Shown: piece after piece, positions 24,643 to 36,649 of the stretch
How the letters are laid out: every line of letters begins with the position of its first letter
Position numbering within the stretch: the stretch's first letter is position 1
Source: Cordia subcordata
Taxonomy: Eukaryota; Streptophyta; Magnoliopsida; Boraginales; Cordiaceae
Direction: 5' to 3'
DNA length: 64,000 bases
Assembly (NCBI GenBank): GCA_028554755.1
Contig: JAPTOF010000021.1
Location: forward strand, 2,839,501 to 2,903,500
The notes under the pieces: model-generated
Databases searched by the model: none
Seen by the model: only the letters and a program-made list of their open reading frames with translations
What the model was told of the DNA's origin: nothing
Translations under genes and position numbers: made by a program

Positions 24643-27600
24643 GGTTCAATCTTGGTTTCGAAAATGTTTTAGATAATTTAGTCTACTGAATTATGTCGCT
24701 TTGTAATGTGTTGGCTTGTTCAAGGCAATAAGACCAAATGAATACTTGCTTTCTCCAAAGTCCGTATTGAGGTTCAAAATGGGAAAAAAGAAAAAAGCAC
24801 GTTTGACAAAAAAAGGTACATAAGATGTTTAGTTATGAACAAAATTATGTTTCGAATAACTTGAACCCGAATTTTGGAAAAATATCAATTATGTTATTTT
24901 TCTTCAAATTGCATTTTATAAACATATATTCATTTATGATTAATGGTTAAACATATTATTTAAACAAACTTGACAACTTAAAAAGATTATAAAATCTAAA
25001 AAATAAGATAAAGGTTAAAAAAATTAAAATTAAAAATTAAAAGTTTAAGAGTTTAAAAAGATTAAGAATCTAAAAATTAAAAAGTAAAAAATTGAAATTA
25101 AAAAAAGTAAATTTTAAACTAACAAAAATCTGAAATTTTAAAATCAAATAAATAAAATCACAAATAACACTTCAAATAACAATTTTATTACAAACTGCTT
25201 TACTCAGCACCAAGTTTAAACTCAGTAGTTTTAAAAGTAGCAACAGTAGATAGTAACAGGATTGCCAACTAGCCCTAACTAGTAATTTTCTGTAGAACAT
25301 TGACTTTTCTTCCATGCATGAGGGGCAAAGAGAGATTAAATTCGTGGCTAGCATCTGCTTCTGTAGAACTTTTGACATTTGCTAGCATCTGCTTCTTAGT
25401 ATAATCAAAAGAAAAAGAGGTAAAATGTACTAGACCTACCTTTGGTCTACTATAAATGTATGAGACCCCCTTGTATTCCTAAAAGTCTTACAACAAGTTC
25501 CCATGGTGAATTTAGGGCTTTTAGCGAGGGGTGGCGAAAAGTAGTCATCCCAAGTCATGATACTTAAAATAAGGACTCGTTTGGATTGGTTTTTCTGAAA
25601 GAATAACTTTTGAAAAAAAAATACTTTTTTAATAAGCTAAAATTCTAATTTTTGAAAAAAATTATATTTGAGCATTTTTTCTTTTTAAAATTTCAGCTTT
25701 ATTAGAAGTCAAACCAAATAGTTAGTTCAAAAATACAGTATTTTGTTTAAGGGGAAAAAATATTTTTTCTAAAAAAAAAAAAACCAAACAAGCCTTAAGT
25801 AATGTAAGAAATAATTATACTTAAAATAAAGACTAGCACAAAATAACGTTATTATGTTTTATTAAGCCTAATCGCCAATTTGCTTTTTCAAAAAATAAGG
25901 TATAAAATCAAATAATATACATTTGTTATCTATATTAATGGCCCAAAAAAAATTACAATAATAAGAATAAACAAAAGCATCTTAAAATTGACAAGATTTT
26001 TCTATAATAATATAGACTTTTGTTATGCGATTAGTGTCTAAAGCAAATAGTTAAAGGAGGGAAAGTTTATTTTTGTTAGAAAAAAAAAAAAGAAAATTAA
26101 CTCTAAAGATATCGAGATAATAAATGATAAATCCTAAAAACCTTTAAAACCTAAGAAGTCCCCACTTTGTCTTTGCCTTTTTCTGCTGGAGGCTCATAAA
26201 AGAAAAAAAATTCAAGGTAGCTTGCATCAAGAATCGAATCTATGACCTTAACATCAAAAGTCAAAAGCTAAACCACCAGATAAACCTGGCACATTTGCAA
26301 AAGAAAGGGGTGGCAGAACTCTAATATAAAACATTTAACTTAAAAAAGTAATTAAAAAAATAAAAACTAAGGGGTGGCGGCCGTCCCTGCAAGTCCCTAT
26401 AAGGCGTAAAAGTTTCACACACACCCTTTATTATCTACACTCCTCTAATAGTGTTAAAAATTTACAGGAAAAAAATACATTAATAGCCTTATCAACTTGT
26501 TTTATTTATTTATTTTTTGGGTCAATTTTTTTGGTTAAAAATTCAAAATATATTCTTGTTCTTAATTTTCACTTCTTTGAGATAAGATGATTTCTTATAA
26601 TAATCTCGACTTTCATATATTGAAATGCTCGTTTTTAACAAAGGAAATAAACACCACTAATTCCATCGGAGAAAAGTCATGAGAAGCTTTCACGAAAAAC
26701 GCAAAATCAAATCAAAACTTGATGATGGTGAACTTAATCGAATGTACTACTCAACTGGAACTGTGCCATCTGAGAAAGGTCAGAGAAAATGATATCCGAG
26801 GGCTCATCACCACACTAGAATTTTCAGACCAAAGTTCAATCGCCTTCGCCAAGAAACTTTCAATTTAGCAAACCATTCAAAGGAAACAGGTGGGCATTAA
26901 AGGTGAAGAAGAAGCATTATTAAACTCGTCAAACCTAACATGCAAAGACCTACAGGGTAAAAAATCCCAACTGCCAGATCTTAACATGCATGAAATGGAG
27001 GTTTGATTTTTCTGTAAAATGCAGCCCTTAATCAATTTTTTCAAACGTTTGAGCGAGAAAGGTTTGTCATGTACGTTTGGGTGTTTGATAATTTTTGCTT
27101 TTGTTAATTGTTATACACGTATTTGATTAAAAAAAAAAAAAGAAAAGGAAAGAAAATTGAACTGGGGAGTCAGGTTATTAATGTCTTTTTGCTGTAAATT
27201 TTTAATACCGTTAGGAAAGTGTAAACAACTTGGGGTGCACGTGGTATTTTTACTCACCACAAGGGCTTATCGCGAGACTTTTGGCATCATAAAGGGTGTT
27301 GTGCACTTATGTTAGACTATACGTTTTGGAACTATAAAAGAATGTTGTACACTTATGTTAGACTATATGAGATCTAGTGTATTTTACCCAAAGCTAAAGT
27401 TTAAATAATAACATATAATAAATAACAAAAATAATATATCTTTCACAATACATCAAAGAGACTAACAAATTTGCAGATTGAGATAGGCAATCATGGTCTC
27501 TCGTTTTTTTCTTGAATATGATTATCATATCCAGTTAAGAATCTCATGGGCGAAAATATCAAAGGGGTTTTCTCCCTCAAATTAATCTAACCTCACCTAA

Positions 27601-27650
27601 CCGTACCTCCCTTGACAAGATAAAACTTTATAACATCATCATCATCATCA
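24643..27650. promoter_or_regulatory. LecRK upstream block of the 22634-24642 copy
   Basis: Non-coding. The proximal 250 bases and most of the distal 2.5 kb match 60430-62370 at high similarity, and 20240-21100 and the inverted 37060-37950 in part. It contains the MITE at 25573-25795, absent from the other copies. The block is interrupted at about 27650 by an inverted copia fragment. Confidence 0.7.
25573..25795. mobile_element. Tourist-like MITE, copy 2
   Basis: The left end GGACTCGTTTGGATTGG and the reverse of the right end (AGGCTTGTTTGG) are inverted. TAA flanks it (25570-25572, 25796-25798). Same family as 4174-4400. It is inserted in the LecRK upstream block, while the matching place in 60418-62775 lacks it. 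Confidence 0.6.
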
Positions 27651-27656
27651 CCACCA

Positions 27657-28222
27657 CCATCATCTTCTTCGCTTGTTCTTCAAACCCAAACACGAACCAG
27701 GACCCGCCGACGCAAGCTTCCACTCTAACCACCAACGCTCAACGTAGACAGCACCGGAGCACTATTCGCCGAACAAAGACCTTTGTTTGGTTAGGCACCA
27801 TTTGGTTTGAGAAATTTTGGTTTCACAATGAGTTTTGATTTTTTCTTTTTCCCTCAAGCAGCAGATTAATACCTAAGCTCTGATACCAATTTGTTGGGGA
27901 AAAACATGCAAACTCGAAAAATACGAGAAGAAATAATGGACACAAGAATTACGTGGTTTGGCTTTGAAGCCTACGTCCACGGCAACAGAAAATAATTCTA
28001 TTATTGATCACGAATGCTACAAGGCTCTCACTTCGGTTTCTCTCTCACACATAACATAATGAGTATTGCCACATATTTATAGTGCAAAGGTTTCCTAAAC
28101 CTATTAAGCAGAAAAGGCAACTAATTAATTATGTGTTACAAAAGATAACAAGCGAATAAGGTAATATGCTAACAAGGAAATCTGCTATTCTTGTTGCCCA
28201 AGAATACGGGCCACATTCAACA
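27657..28222 (-). mobile_element. Truncated inverted copia element: LTR, primer site and leader
   Basis: On the minus strand, 28222 to 27892 is an LTR (TGTTGAATGTGGCC... to ...CCCCAACA, 331 bp). It is followed by a primer-binding site TGGTATCAGAGC (27888-27877) and about 220 bp of leader. All are close relatives of the 5' end of the element at 31428-36644. The gag-pol body and second LTR are missing; the break falls in a CAT/CAC trinucleotide run at about 27634-27657. Confidence 0.85.
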
Positions 28223-28227
28223 ATATA

Positions 28228-28245
28228 TATATATATATATATAAT
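28228..28245. repeat. Short (TA)n run
   Basis: TA dinucleotides directly after the LTR end at 28222. Confidence 0.8.
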
Positions 28246-28291
28246 ATTTTAGCATATATATAAAAGATTTTGTAACTCTTCTTATGGCCTC

Positions 28292-30633
28292 TGTCACATT
28301 GTATAAAAAGTTTCACATCAAGAAATTTTAAGAGTTAATATCACTATATAAAGGTCCTGGCTACTCTTTATATTAACTAATTGGTTTTTATAATAGAACA
28401 TTAGGATTCTTAACATGGTATCTGAGTGACGTCTTAGCCCAATTTCTCGCGTTGTGCACGTTTGACCCATCTTTGCTCTTTGGCTCGTTTGAACACCTAT
28501 TCTTGATCTTTAACTCGTTTGAGCACCTGATCTTGGTTATTGGCTCATTTGAGCACCTGTTCTTGGTTATTAGCCTTTCTTAGTTCTTGTTTCGGGTTAC
28601 ACATGGGGGGTGTTCAAATAAATATTCCTCCCGTATAGAAAAATCACTAAGATGACTTTATTAGGTCCTAGGCCACTCCTCATAGCAACCAATTGGTTTT
28701 TATGATGAAAATTCTATGATTCTTCACATGGTATCATATCTGAGCTATTGGCCCAATTCTTGTGCTGTGCATATATTCACGTGTGACCAGTCAAGCTCTT
28801 TCATTATGTACATTCATTCAAATGGTGGTCCATTTCTGCAAGTAGTCAAGCTGCATCTAGTTTGGATTGTGGTGGTCCATCCCTATTTCAGACCATCCAA
28901 GGGTTATGGGGATTCATCACACTAAAGTGGTACTCCTAAATTAGGTTGTAAGGATTCATCATACCAAAGTGGTACGCACGACCCCTGAATCATTCAAGCA
29001 ATACAGGTACTAATCCAGATCATACGTGAAGGGGTGTTACAACATATAAAAAGTATGTTAAAGTATGACTTGAATTCTAAGTCCAATTGAATAGTGGAGA
29101 ATAGGAAGTTAATAGGAATGAAAATACTTCAAATTATAAGGCTCCTAATCCAAATAGGATTAGCATATACATTCTATTAATATGACTTTGTACCATGAGT
29201 TTAGTTGTTACACACCAAAAGGTGGGTGTACCATGTTTGGCCACAAAGAAATTATTTCTTTGAGTAATAGAGAATTACTTTGCGCTTTGTAGGCCTTAGT
29301 CGAACCACCTTAAAATCTTGTGTGTTTCTATGTTATGTTACTTCTGCTATATTATATGTGTTGATTACCTTTGTGTCATATGTATCTATGTGCACGATCT
29401 TTCCAATAATGTGGTATCAGAGCCTGGGACTGCACATAGATATGACAACTAAAAGTGCTGTCAGAAAATTGTAGTTGCAATGCATTTTATAGCTATTGCC
29501 GCGCCAAAGTAATTAAATAAAATAGCTAAGAAGTATGGTAGGGTGCATAACGACTAGTGCACCCGAGCTAAGTTATCTAATATGTTTGTGTAATTTATTA
29601 GAAGATGACGACACTAAAAGAGAAGGCAAAACTACGACAAAGTCAAAGAAGGTTCAAGAATACCTACGCCAGGAATAGTGTGGTAGGTTACATCAAAAAG
29701 AATGTAGTTGTTGCTATGTAGAGGTGTTATTGGTGAACGATATCATCATTGACACCTTGCAGGAGATGAAGTAATAACACATTAAAGAAGGGATGAGTAC
29801 ATCATCAAAAAAGGTAAGGCCAACGTTGCAGAAAGCTTCATCAAAGATAGGTTGACAAGAAAGCAGTGAGAAGACCAGAAGGATATGTTCTGAGCATGTG
29901 CTTTGGACTGTCAGATGTTCTTGCAGTTGTGATCTAATGGGCGTGATCGAGTGTGATGTTCAACTAGTGGAATTGATGAGCTTGAGTACATTGGACAATT
30001 GTATTTTAAGAATAGTCCAGTATTGTTTTGTGCTTAAGAAAGAATTTTTAAATGTCACAAATCCAAATTTGAAGATAAAGGTGCCAAATTCCATCTACAT
30101 GTTGAAGTATTAAATTTTGAAGATGTTGATCAAGGATTAGACGCTTGGAATTTCTCGTCAAGGAAGGAATTTGTTAAAGTATGACTCGAATTTCAAGTCC
30201 AATTGAATATTAGAGAATAGGAAGTCAATAAGAATAAAAGTACTTCAAATTATAAGATTCCTAATCCAAATAGGATTAGCATATGTATTCTATAAATAGA
30301 ACTTTATACAATGAATTTAGTTGTCACACACTAAAAGATGGGTGTACCATGTTGGGTCACAAAAAAATTATTTCTTTTGAGTAATAGAGAATTACTCTGT
30401 GGATGTAAGCCTTAGTCGAATTTTGTTAAAATCTTGTGTGTTTCTATGTTATGTCACTTCCGTTGTGTTATATGTGTTGATTGTCTTTGTGTCATATGTA
30501 TCTATGTGCATGATTCTTCCAACAAAGTTTCACATCGAAAAATGTCAAGATTCAAGATCACCAAATAAAGGTCCTAGGCTACTCCTTATATTAATCAATT
30601 GATTTTTATAACAGAACTTCAACTTTCTTAATA
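28292..30633 (+). mobile_element. Tandem TRIM-like array: three LTRs, two internal regions
   Basis: LTR A is 28292-28415 (124 bp, TGTCACATTG... to ...TTAACA) and is followed at once by TGGTATCTGAG, a tRNA-Met-type primer site. LTR B is 28611-28728 (118 bp), preceded by a GGGGGG purine tract and followed by a TGGTATC primer-site variant. LTR C starts at 29035 after a GTGAAGGGG purine tract, is split at 29055 by another element, and resumes at 30525 to end near 30633. Short LTRs, short non-coding internal regions (195 and about 306 bp) and tandem LTR-sharing are typical of terminal-repeat retrotransposons in miniature. A fourth copy is at 59587-59915. Confidence 0.7.
29056..30524 (+). mobile_element. 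Small non-autonomous LTR retrotransposon nested in a TRIM LTR
   Basis: Two directly repeated LTRs of 353 bp (29056-29408 and 30172-30524) begin TGTTAAAGTATGACT. The right one ends CCAACA and the left one CCAATA. A primer-binding site TGGTATCAGAGC lies at 29412-29423 and a purine tract AAGGAAGGAATT at 30160-30171. The 763-bp interior has no open reading frame and no recognisable gag or pol. The target duplication is AAGTA (29051-29055) and AAGTT (30525-30529). Bases on both sides join into an uninterrupted TRIM LTR (tataaaaagt|ttcacatc), which proves the nesting order. Confidence 0.85.
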
Positions 30634-31427
30634 ACCCCCTTTAATTTTTTTTTATCATTTTCTTTTGTCTAAAGCTATTCTATAACTATTTCAGTATATA
30701 TTTTCTCTATGTAGATGATATTTCAATGATTGAATTTTTGTATAAATAAGTAATTTAACAAATTAATTTCAATAATCCTTAATTTATTTATTTTGCTAGT
30801 AAGGTACTTGGAGCTTTTCTTGCAAGAAAAGTTTAAAAAGTTTACAAGGTTTGAATAGCTTTTCAAAGAGAATTTATTTATTTAGGAAGTTTTTTGTATA
30901 TTATTTATGCATTTATTTTGGCTAGATAATTTCACAAAGGAGAGAAAAACTTAATTCTAGCAGCTGTATCAGTAAACTTCCATTTACATAATTTAATATT
31001 ATTTTTCTCATAAACGCATGAGGGCCACTAGAATATATTTTTTCCTCCTCTTATAACCTTAAGTCAATGTCCTTTTTCATGATCAACGGTTGAAAGCGAC
31101 TGGAGCAACATCAATCACTGTTTCGGATGGCAATATGTTTTTATTTGATTGGAAGTAAATAACAGAAAATATTTTTGGCGTACCAAGGTGGACTTTTACC
31201 ACTAATATTCTTGGCACGTGAGTGGAAACTTTCATCGACCACGAAAGTGAAGAAAAGGAATTAATACATGATTATGTAATGTGATAATATTTGATGCGAT
31301 ATAAAAATCAATTTAGGACAATGTACCTATTTATTTAGAGGTGATTCAAATTGTTTTGGTAACGAACGCGTCCTCATACAATTTATATGGCAGTTTCAAG
31401 GGAATCAAATGAATTTGGGAAAAGACC
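30634..31427. other. Unassigned intergenic DNA
   Basis: No gene or defined repeat; AT-rich. It ends at the copia insertion site. Confidence 0.45.
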
Positions 31428-31788
31428 TGTTGAATGTGGCCCGAATTCTTGGGTAACAAGAATAGCAAATTTCTTTTCAGTCCTTTTCCTTGTAGTATAC
31501 TATTTCCTTTTCCTAGTAGTATACTGTTTCCTTACTCTTGTAGAATACGGATTAGGATACTTGTATACTATAAATAGGGGCTAGGACATTGTATTAGATT
31601 TCTTAGGGCCACACCCCATGGGGGGGTGTAGAGTGAGAGAAACCAAAATGAAAGCTTTGTAGTATTCGAGATCAATAATAATTTATTCTCTGTTGCCCGT
31701 GGAAGTAGGCTTTAAAGCCGAACCACGTAATTCTCCTGTGTCCATTTTCTTCTCGTATTCTTCGTGTTTGTTTGTTTTTCCCCCAACA
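31428..31788 (+). repeat. 5' LTR of the copia element
   Basis: Contains CTATAAATAGGGG at about 31568 as the likely TATA box of the element's promoter, and ends CCCCCAACA. Confidence 0.92.
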
Positions 31789-31791
31789 AAT

Positions 31792-31803
31792 TGGTATCAG
31801 AGC
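31792..31803 (+). other. Primer-binding site, initiator tRNA-Met
   Basis: TGGTATCAGAGC is the complement of the 3' end of plant initiator tRNA-Met, three bases after the 5' LTR. It starts minus-strand DNA synthesis in copia elements. Confidence 0.92.
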
Positions 31804-32335
31804 TTAGGTGTTAATCCGCTGCTTGAGGGAAAAAGGAAAAATCAAAACTCACTGTGAAACCAAATTTTCTCAAACCAAACGGTGCCTAACCAAACAAAGG
31901 TCTTTGTTCAGTGAGGAGTGCTCTGGTGTTGTCTACGTTGAGCGTTGGTGGCTGAAGTGGAAGCTTGCATCGGTGGGTCGTGGTTCGTGTTTGGGTTTGA
32001 AACGAAGAAGATAGAGTTCGCGTGCTCTTGAGGTTAGTTTTTTGGTATTCAGGAATTTTTGCAAATTGGTTCAAGTTTGTAAAGCAGGTTTAGGGTTAGT
32101 AGGCTTTGGGTCTTTGGGTTTATTTGGATCAGGCCTGGGTAGTGGCCTTGTCCAACTTTGGCTAGGTCTTGGGTCTTGGGTTAATTAATTTTTTGTTGAG
32201 CTTGGATTCTAGGCCAGAAAAATAATAAATTTCTTTTTTGGGTTTGGGCTTAGTTTAGGCCAAAAGAATTAAAAAAAAAAAAAAGAATTTTTATTTGGGC
32301 TTAGATTTAGTCCTTAAAATTTTTTTTTTAACCAG

Positions 32336-32555
32336 TTGACCTATTTGACCGCGTTGACCGAGGTTTGACTTTGACAGTTGACCGTTGACCAAGGGTTGAC
32401 CGGGTTTGACCAGAGCCTTACCCCACGTTTTTCGACGTGCTGACTCCGTTTTTGGGCTCTATTTTTTTCCAGATTCTGCTCTGAAGTACGTGTTTAAGGA
32501 CAGTGTTGACTTTGACCAACAGGGTTAACTTTGACCGATGTTAACCAAAGTTGAC
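32336..32555 (+). promoter_or_regulatory. Dense cluster of TTGAC (W-box core) motifs in the copia leader
   Basis: Thirteen TTGAC words occur in about 220 bases, all on the plus strand, and twelve continue as TTGACC or TTGACT, the W-box form bound by WRKY factors. The cluster lies in the untranslated leader just before gag. Whether it regulates anything is not shown by the sequence; a simple tandem amplification of a TTGACC word is the alternative. Confidence 0.5.
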
Positions 32556-32616
32556 CGGGGGTGTTCCTAAAGTTTAATGACGTGCTGAATCCGTTTTTGC
32601 GGTCTATCATCTTAGA

Positions 32617-33534
32617 ATGAATGAAGGTATGTCACTAAAGCAACACCTTGATGAGTTTACCTCTTGTTTTATTGCTTTAAAGGATGTGGGTGTTAAAATT
32701 GATGACGAAGACCAAGCTATGATCGTATTATGCTCTTTACCGCCTTCATATATGAACTTTGTAGACATTATGTTGTACGGGAGGGATAAAATTACGTTTG
32801 GAGATATGATTGCTTCATTAAAATCGAAGGATCTTCAAACACATATTCCGGGACATAGGGAAGAAGTTCATGGGGAAGGTTTAGTGAGTAGAGGGAGATC
32901 AGAGAATAGAGGGGGATTTTCGGGTAGAAAGAAAAGCAAGTCAAGGTCAAAACCAAGAGCAAGGAAGCTATGCTGTTTCGAGTGTGGTGAAAAGGGTCAT
33001 ATTAAGAAAGAATGTCCAAAACTGAAAAAGGGAAAGAAAAAGGTAGAAAATTCAGCTAATGTGGTAGAGAGTGCTAACAGTGATGGGGAGAACTCGAGTA
33101 GTACTGGGGAAGTTTTGACCGTAAGTGCATCACAATGGCATAATCAATGGATTCTTGATACTGGTGCAACGTTCCATATGTGTCCTAGACGTCACTGGTT
33201 CTCTTCTTATTCCAAAAGGGAAGGAAAAGTCTTTCTAGGCAATGATCTTTCGTTGAAGGTGAAGGGAATGGGCATCGTAAATATCAAGATGTTTGATGGT
33301 ATTACAAGATCTCTCAAGTGTTGGCATGTACTGGAGCTAAAGAAAAACTTGATTTCTCTTGGGCGTTTGGATTCTCATGGATACAAATTTCGAAGTGAGA
33401 ATGGTGTCTTAAAAGTGACCAAAAGTGCAATTGTGCTCTTAAAAGAGAACTTGACTGGCGACCTATATGTACAGGGGTTGCAGCTGTTACATTTGAGGAG
33501 AGTGATAATGACACTACGCAGTTATGGCACATAA
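32617..33534 (+). pseudogene. Copia gag (C-terminal part) and protease, truncated
   Basis: An open stretch of 305 codons. The ORF starts at Met-Asn-Glu-Gly, which in the family lies about 100 residues inside gag, so the N-terminal part of gag is missing and leader-like DNA stands in its place. A CCHC zinc knuckle (CFECGEKGHIKKEC) is at 32974-33015 and the aspartic protease motif DTGA at 33157. The frame ends at 33534 after a shift near 33490. The beginning of the integrase zinc-binding region is in another frame from about 33523. Confidence 0.85.
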
Positions 33535-36200
33535 GGTTGGGCCATATGAGCGAGAGGGGATTGACCGAGCTGAGCAAGAGGGATTTGCTTTGTGGACAAA
33601 GAGCTTGAAAGCTTGAATTCTGCAAGCATTGTGTCTTTGGAAAGCAAACTAGGGTGAAGTTCAGCAAGGGACAGGAGAACACCAAAGGTACACTGGACTA
33701 TATTCATTCTGATCTTTAAGGTCCTAATAAAGTCCCTTCCAAGAAAGGTGCCAGGTATTACATTACTTTCATTGATGCATACTCTCGAATGGTGTAGGTA
33801 TACTTCTTGAAAACTAAAGATAAGGCGCTTCCAACATTTGTCAAGTGGAAGACGTTGATTGAGAAGCAGACTGGTAAACAAATTAAGCGTCTTAGGACTG
33901 ACAATGGGTTGGAATATTGTAATAAAGAGTTTGATAAGTTCTGCAGGAAACCTGGCATTGTGAGACACTGCACATGTGTGGGGACACCACAACAAAATGG
34001 AGTTGTAGAACACATGAATAGAACTCTGGTGGAAAGAGATCGTTGTATGCTCTTCCAATCTAGTTTGAGTAAAGACTTTTGGGCTGAGGCCGTCAATATG
34101 GCATGCTACTTGGTGAATAGGTCTCCATCCAAAGCTATTGAGTTATGGCCTGGTAAGCCTGCTGACTACTATCTGTTGAGGGTGTTCGGTTGCCCTGCAT
34201 ATGTTCACGTGAAGGATGGCAAGTTAGAGCCGAGGGCAAAGAAATGCATATTTCTAGGCTATGTGTCCGAGAGGAAAGGTTACAGGTTGTGATGCACAGA
34301 TCCAAAGTCTCCAGGTTTTCTTATCAGCAGGGATGTGACATTCAATGAGTCTGCTTCATTAGACCAAGAAAAGGAGAAAGCGGTAGCTGGTTTAGACCAT
34401 GGTATCAAAGAGCAGGTGAAGGTATTTGCTGATGTTCCAAATGTTCCATCTAGCAATAGTAGTAGTCAAATTCAGCCGACTCAACCAACTGAGGTGCATG
34501 ATCAAAATGTGCCTGAACAACAGAAGTACAGCATTGCCGCTCGGTGAGAAAGGAGACAGATTAGAGAGCCTCGAAGGTATGGATACGCTGATCTTATTGC
34601 TTATGCTTTGACTGTTGCTGAAGAAATTGAAGGACATAAGCCGAATTCATACAAAGAGGCTATATCTGAAAATGATTCTTCTCAGTGGGAAGGTGCCATG
34701 AGTGAAGAGATTTAGTCTCTTCAAAAGAATCAAACTTGGGAGCTTGTTGAATTGCCTGAGGGGCAGCAAGTTGTCGGTTGCAAATGGGTTTACAAGAAAA
34801 AGGAAGGTACTCCAGGGGTTAAGGGTCCTCGATACAAGGCACGGTTGGTGGCAAAAGGCTATACACAAAGATAGGGTGTTGACTTCAACGAAGTGTTCTC
34901 TCCATTTGTGAAGCATACTTCCATCAGGGTTTTACTTACCTTGGTTGCTTTTCATGACTTAGAGCTTGAGCAGCTAGATGTGAAAACGGTGTTTTTGCAT
35001 GGTGATCTTGAAGAGCAAATTTACATGAGTCAACCGGAGGGGCATATAGTTCCTGGTAAGGAGAACCATGTTTGCAAACTGAAAAAGTCCTTGTATGGGT
35101 TGAAGTAATCGCCTCGGCAATGGTACAAGAGATTTGACACATTCATGGTAGGTGCTGGATACATAAGAAGTGCCTATGACAGTTGCGTGTATCTCAAGAA
35201 GCTTTTAGATGGTTCATTTGTATACTTGTTGTTGTATGTTGATGATATGTTTATTGCTGCTAGAAGCATGTCTGCCATCGACGAATAAAAAAGCAGCTGG
35301 TTGATGAGTTTGAGATGAAAGATCTTGGAGCAGCAAAGAAGATTCTTGGCATGGAGATTCGTAGGGATAGAAACGCTGGGAAGCTATTCTTGTCTCAACA
35401 GAGTTATATTGAGAAGGTGCTGGAGCATTTCGGGATGCTTAAAGCAAAGCCTATGAATGTGCCGCTTGCTGCTCTTTTCAAGTTGTCTGTAGATTTGTCA
35501 CCTAAAACTGAGGAGGAGGTGGAGCATATGTCTCATGTTTCATACTCGAGTGCTGTTGGTAGCTTGATGTATGCTATAGTGTGCACTCATCCTAACATTT
35601 TACATACAGTTAGTGTTGTGAGCAGGTATATGGCATCGCCTGGGAAAACACACTGGGAAGCGATGAAATGGATAATGAGATATTTGCGTGGCACTGCGAA
35701 TATAGGATTGCTATTTAGCAAGATGACTGGAGATTGCACAAGGTTGGTGGGTCATTGTGATTCAGACTTTGCAGGTGACCTTGATAAGAGAAGATCTCTG
35801 ACGGGTTACGTGTTTACTCTCTCTGGATGTGCTATCAGTTGGAGAGCGACATTACAGTCTACTGTGGCATTGTCGACTACTGAGGCGGAGTACATGGCAA
35901 TTACAGAAGCTATAAAGAAGGCCATGCGGTTACAAGGCCTCGTTCGTGATCTTGGACTGCAGCAAGATACAAGTAAAGTCTTTTGTGATAGCCAGAGTGC
36001 AATCCATCTGATGAAGAATCAGATGTATCATGAGAGGACTAAACATATTGACGTTAGATATCATTTTATCAGAGATATTATATCACAATGAATCATATCG
36101 GTGCAAAAGATTTCTACCCATGAGAATCCAGCAGATATGATGACCAAGATGGTTCCAGTCAGCAAGTTTAAGCATTGCTTGAACTTGGTTGCTATTTGCG
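33490..36200 (+). pseudogene. Copia pol remnant: integrase, reverse transcriptase, RNase H
   Basis: Domains follow each other in copia order. The integrase HHCC region lies at about 33523-33640. The integrase core follows, with its second Asp in the RTDNG motif near 33895 and its Glu near 34010. Reverse transcriptase has the YVDD catalytic box at 35235-35246. RNase H runs at about 35760-36090. Longest open pieces are 33807-34292, 34893-35108 and 35315-36091. At least eight in-frame stops and at least two shifts separate them, so no functional polyprotein can be made. Confidence 0.88.
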
Positions 36201-36273
36201 GTGTGGAGCGTTGAGCCCATAAGGGCAGTTGGCAGCAGGGATGATGGTGTGTTGATTGGAGCGAATACGTGCC

Positions 36274-36285
36274 AAGGTGGAGATT
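36274..36285 (+). other. Polypurine tract of the copia element
   Basis: AAGGTGGAGATT immediately before the 3' LTR, the usual plus-strand priming site of copia elements. Confidence 0.88.
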
Positions 36286-36644
36286 TGTTGAATGTGGCCC
36301 GAATTCTTGGGCAACAAGAATAGCAAATTTCTTTTCAGTCTTTTTCCTTGTAGTATACTGTTTCCTTTTCCTAGTAGTATACTGTTTCCTTATTCTTGTA
36401 GAATACGGATTAGGATACTTGTATACTATAAATAGGGGCTAGGACATTATATTAGATGTCTTAGGGCCACACCCCATGGGGGGTGTAGTGTGAGAGAAAC
36501 CAGAATGAAAGCTTTATAGTATTCGAGATCAATAATAATTTATTCTCTACTGCCCGTGAAAGTAGGCTTTAAAGCCGAACCACGTAATTCTCCTGTGTCC
36601 ATTTTTTTCTTGTATTCTTCGTGTTTGTTTGTTTTTCCCCAACA
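36286..36644 (+). repeat. 3' LTR of the copia element
   Basis: Matches the 5' LTR along its whole length and is followed by GGACC, the altered target duplication. Confidence 0.92.
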
Positions 36645-36649
36645 GGACC

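Larger units (their letters stand above)
31428..36644 (+). mobile_element. Ty1/copia LTR retrotransposon, structurally complete, coding decayed
   Basis: The 5' LTR is 31428-31788 (361 bp) and the 3' LTR 36286-36644 (359 bp). Both start TGTTGAATGTGGCC and end CCCCAACA. Flanking bases are AGACC and GGACC, a 5-bp target duplication with one change. The order gag, protease, integrase, reverse transcriptase, RNase H is the copia order. The two LTRs differ at roughly 15-17 positions by eye, so the insertion is not recent. Many stops in pol fit C-to-T decay (TGG to TAG, CAA to TAA, CGA to TGA). The element cannot encode its own proteins as it stands. Confidence 0.92.

Noticed and set aside
31792..31803. 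tRNA-Met-like sequence
   Set aside because: It is the retrotransposon primer-binding site; no tRNA body is present here or at 27877, 28416 or 29412.
33522..34096. Minus-strand ORFs of 112 and 178 codons
   Set aside because: Antisense shadows of the copia integrase region.
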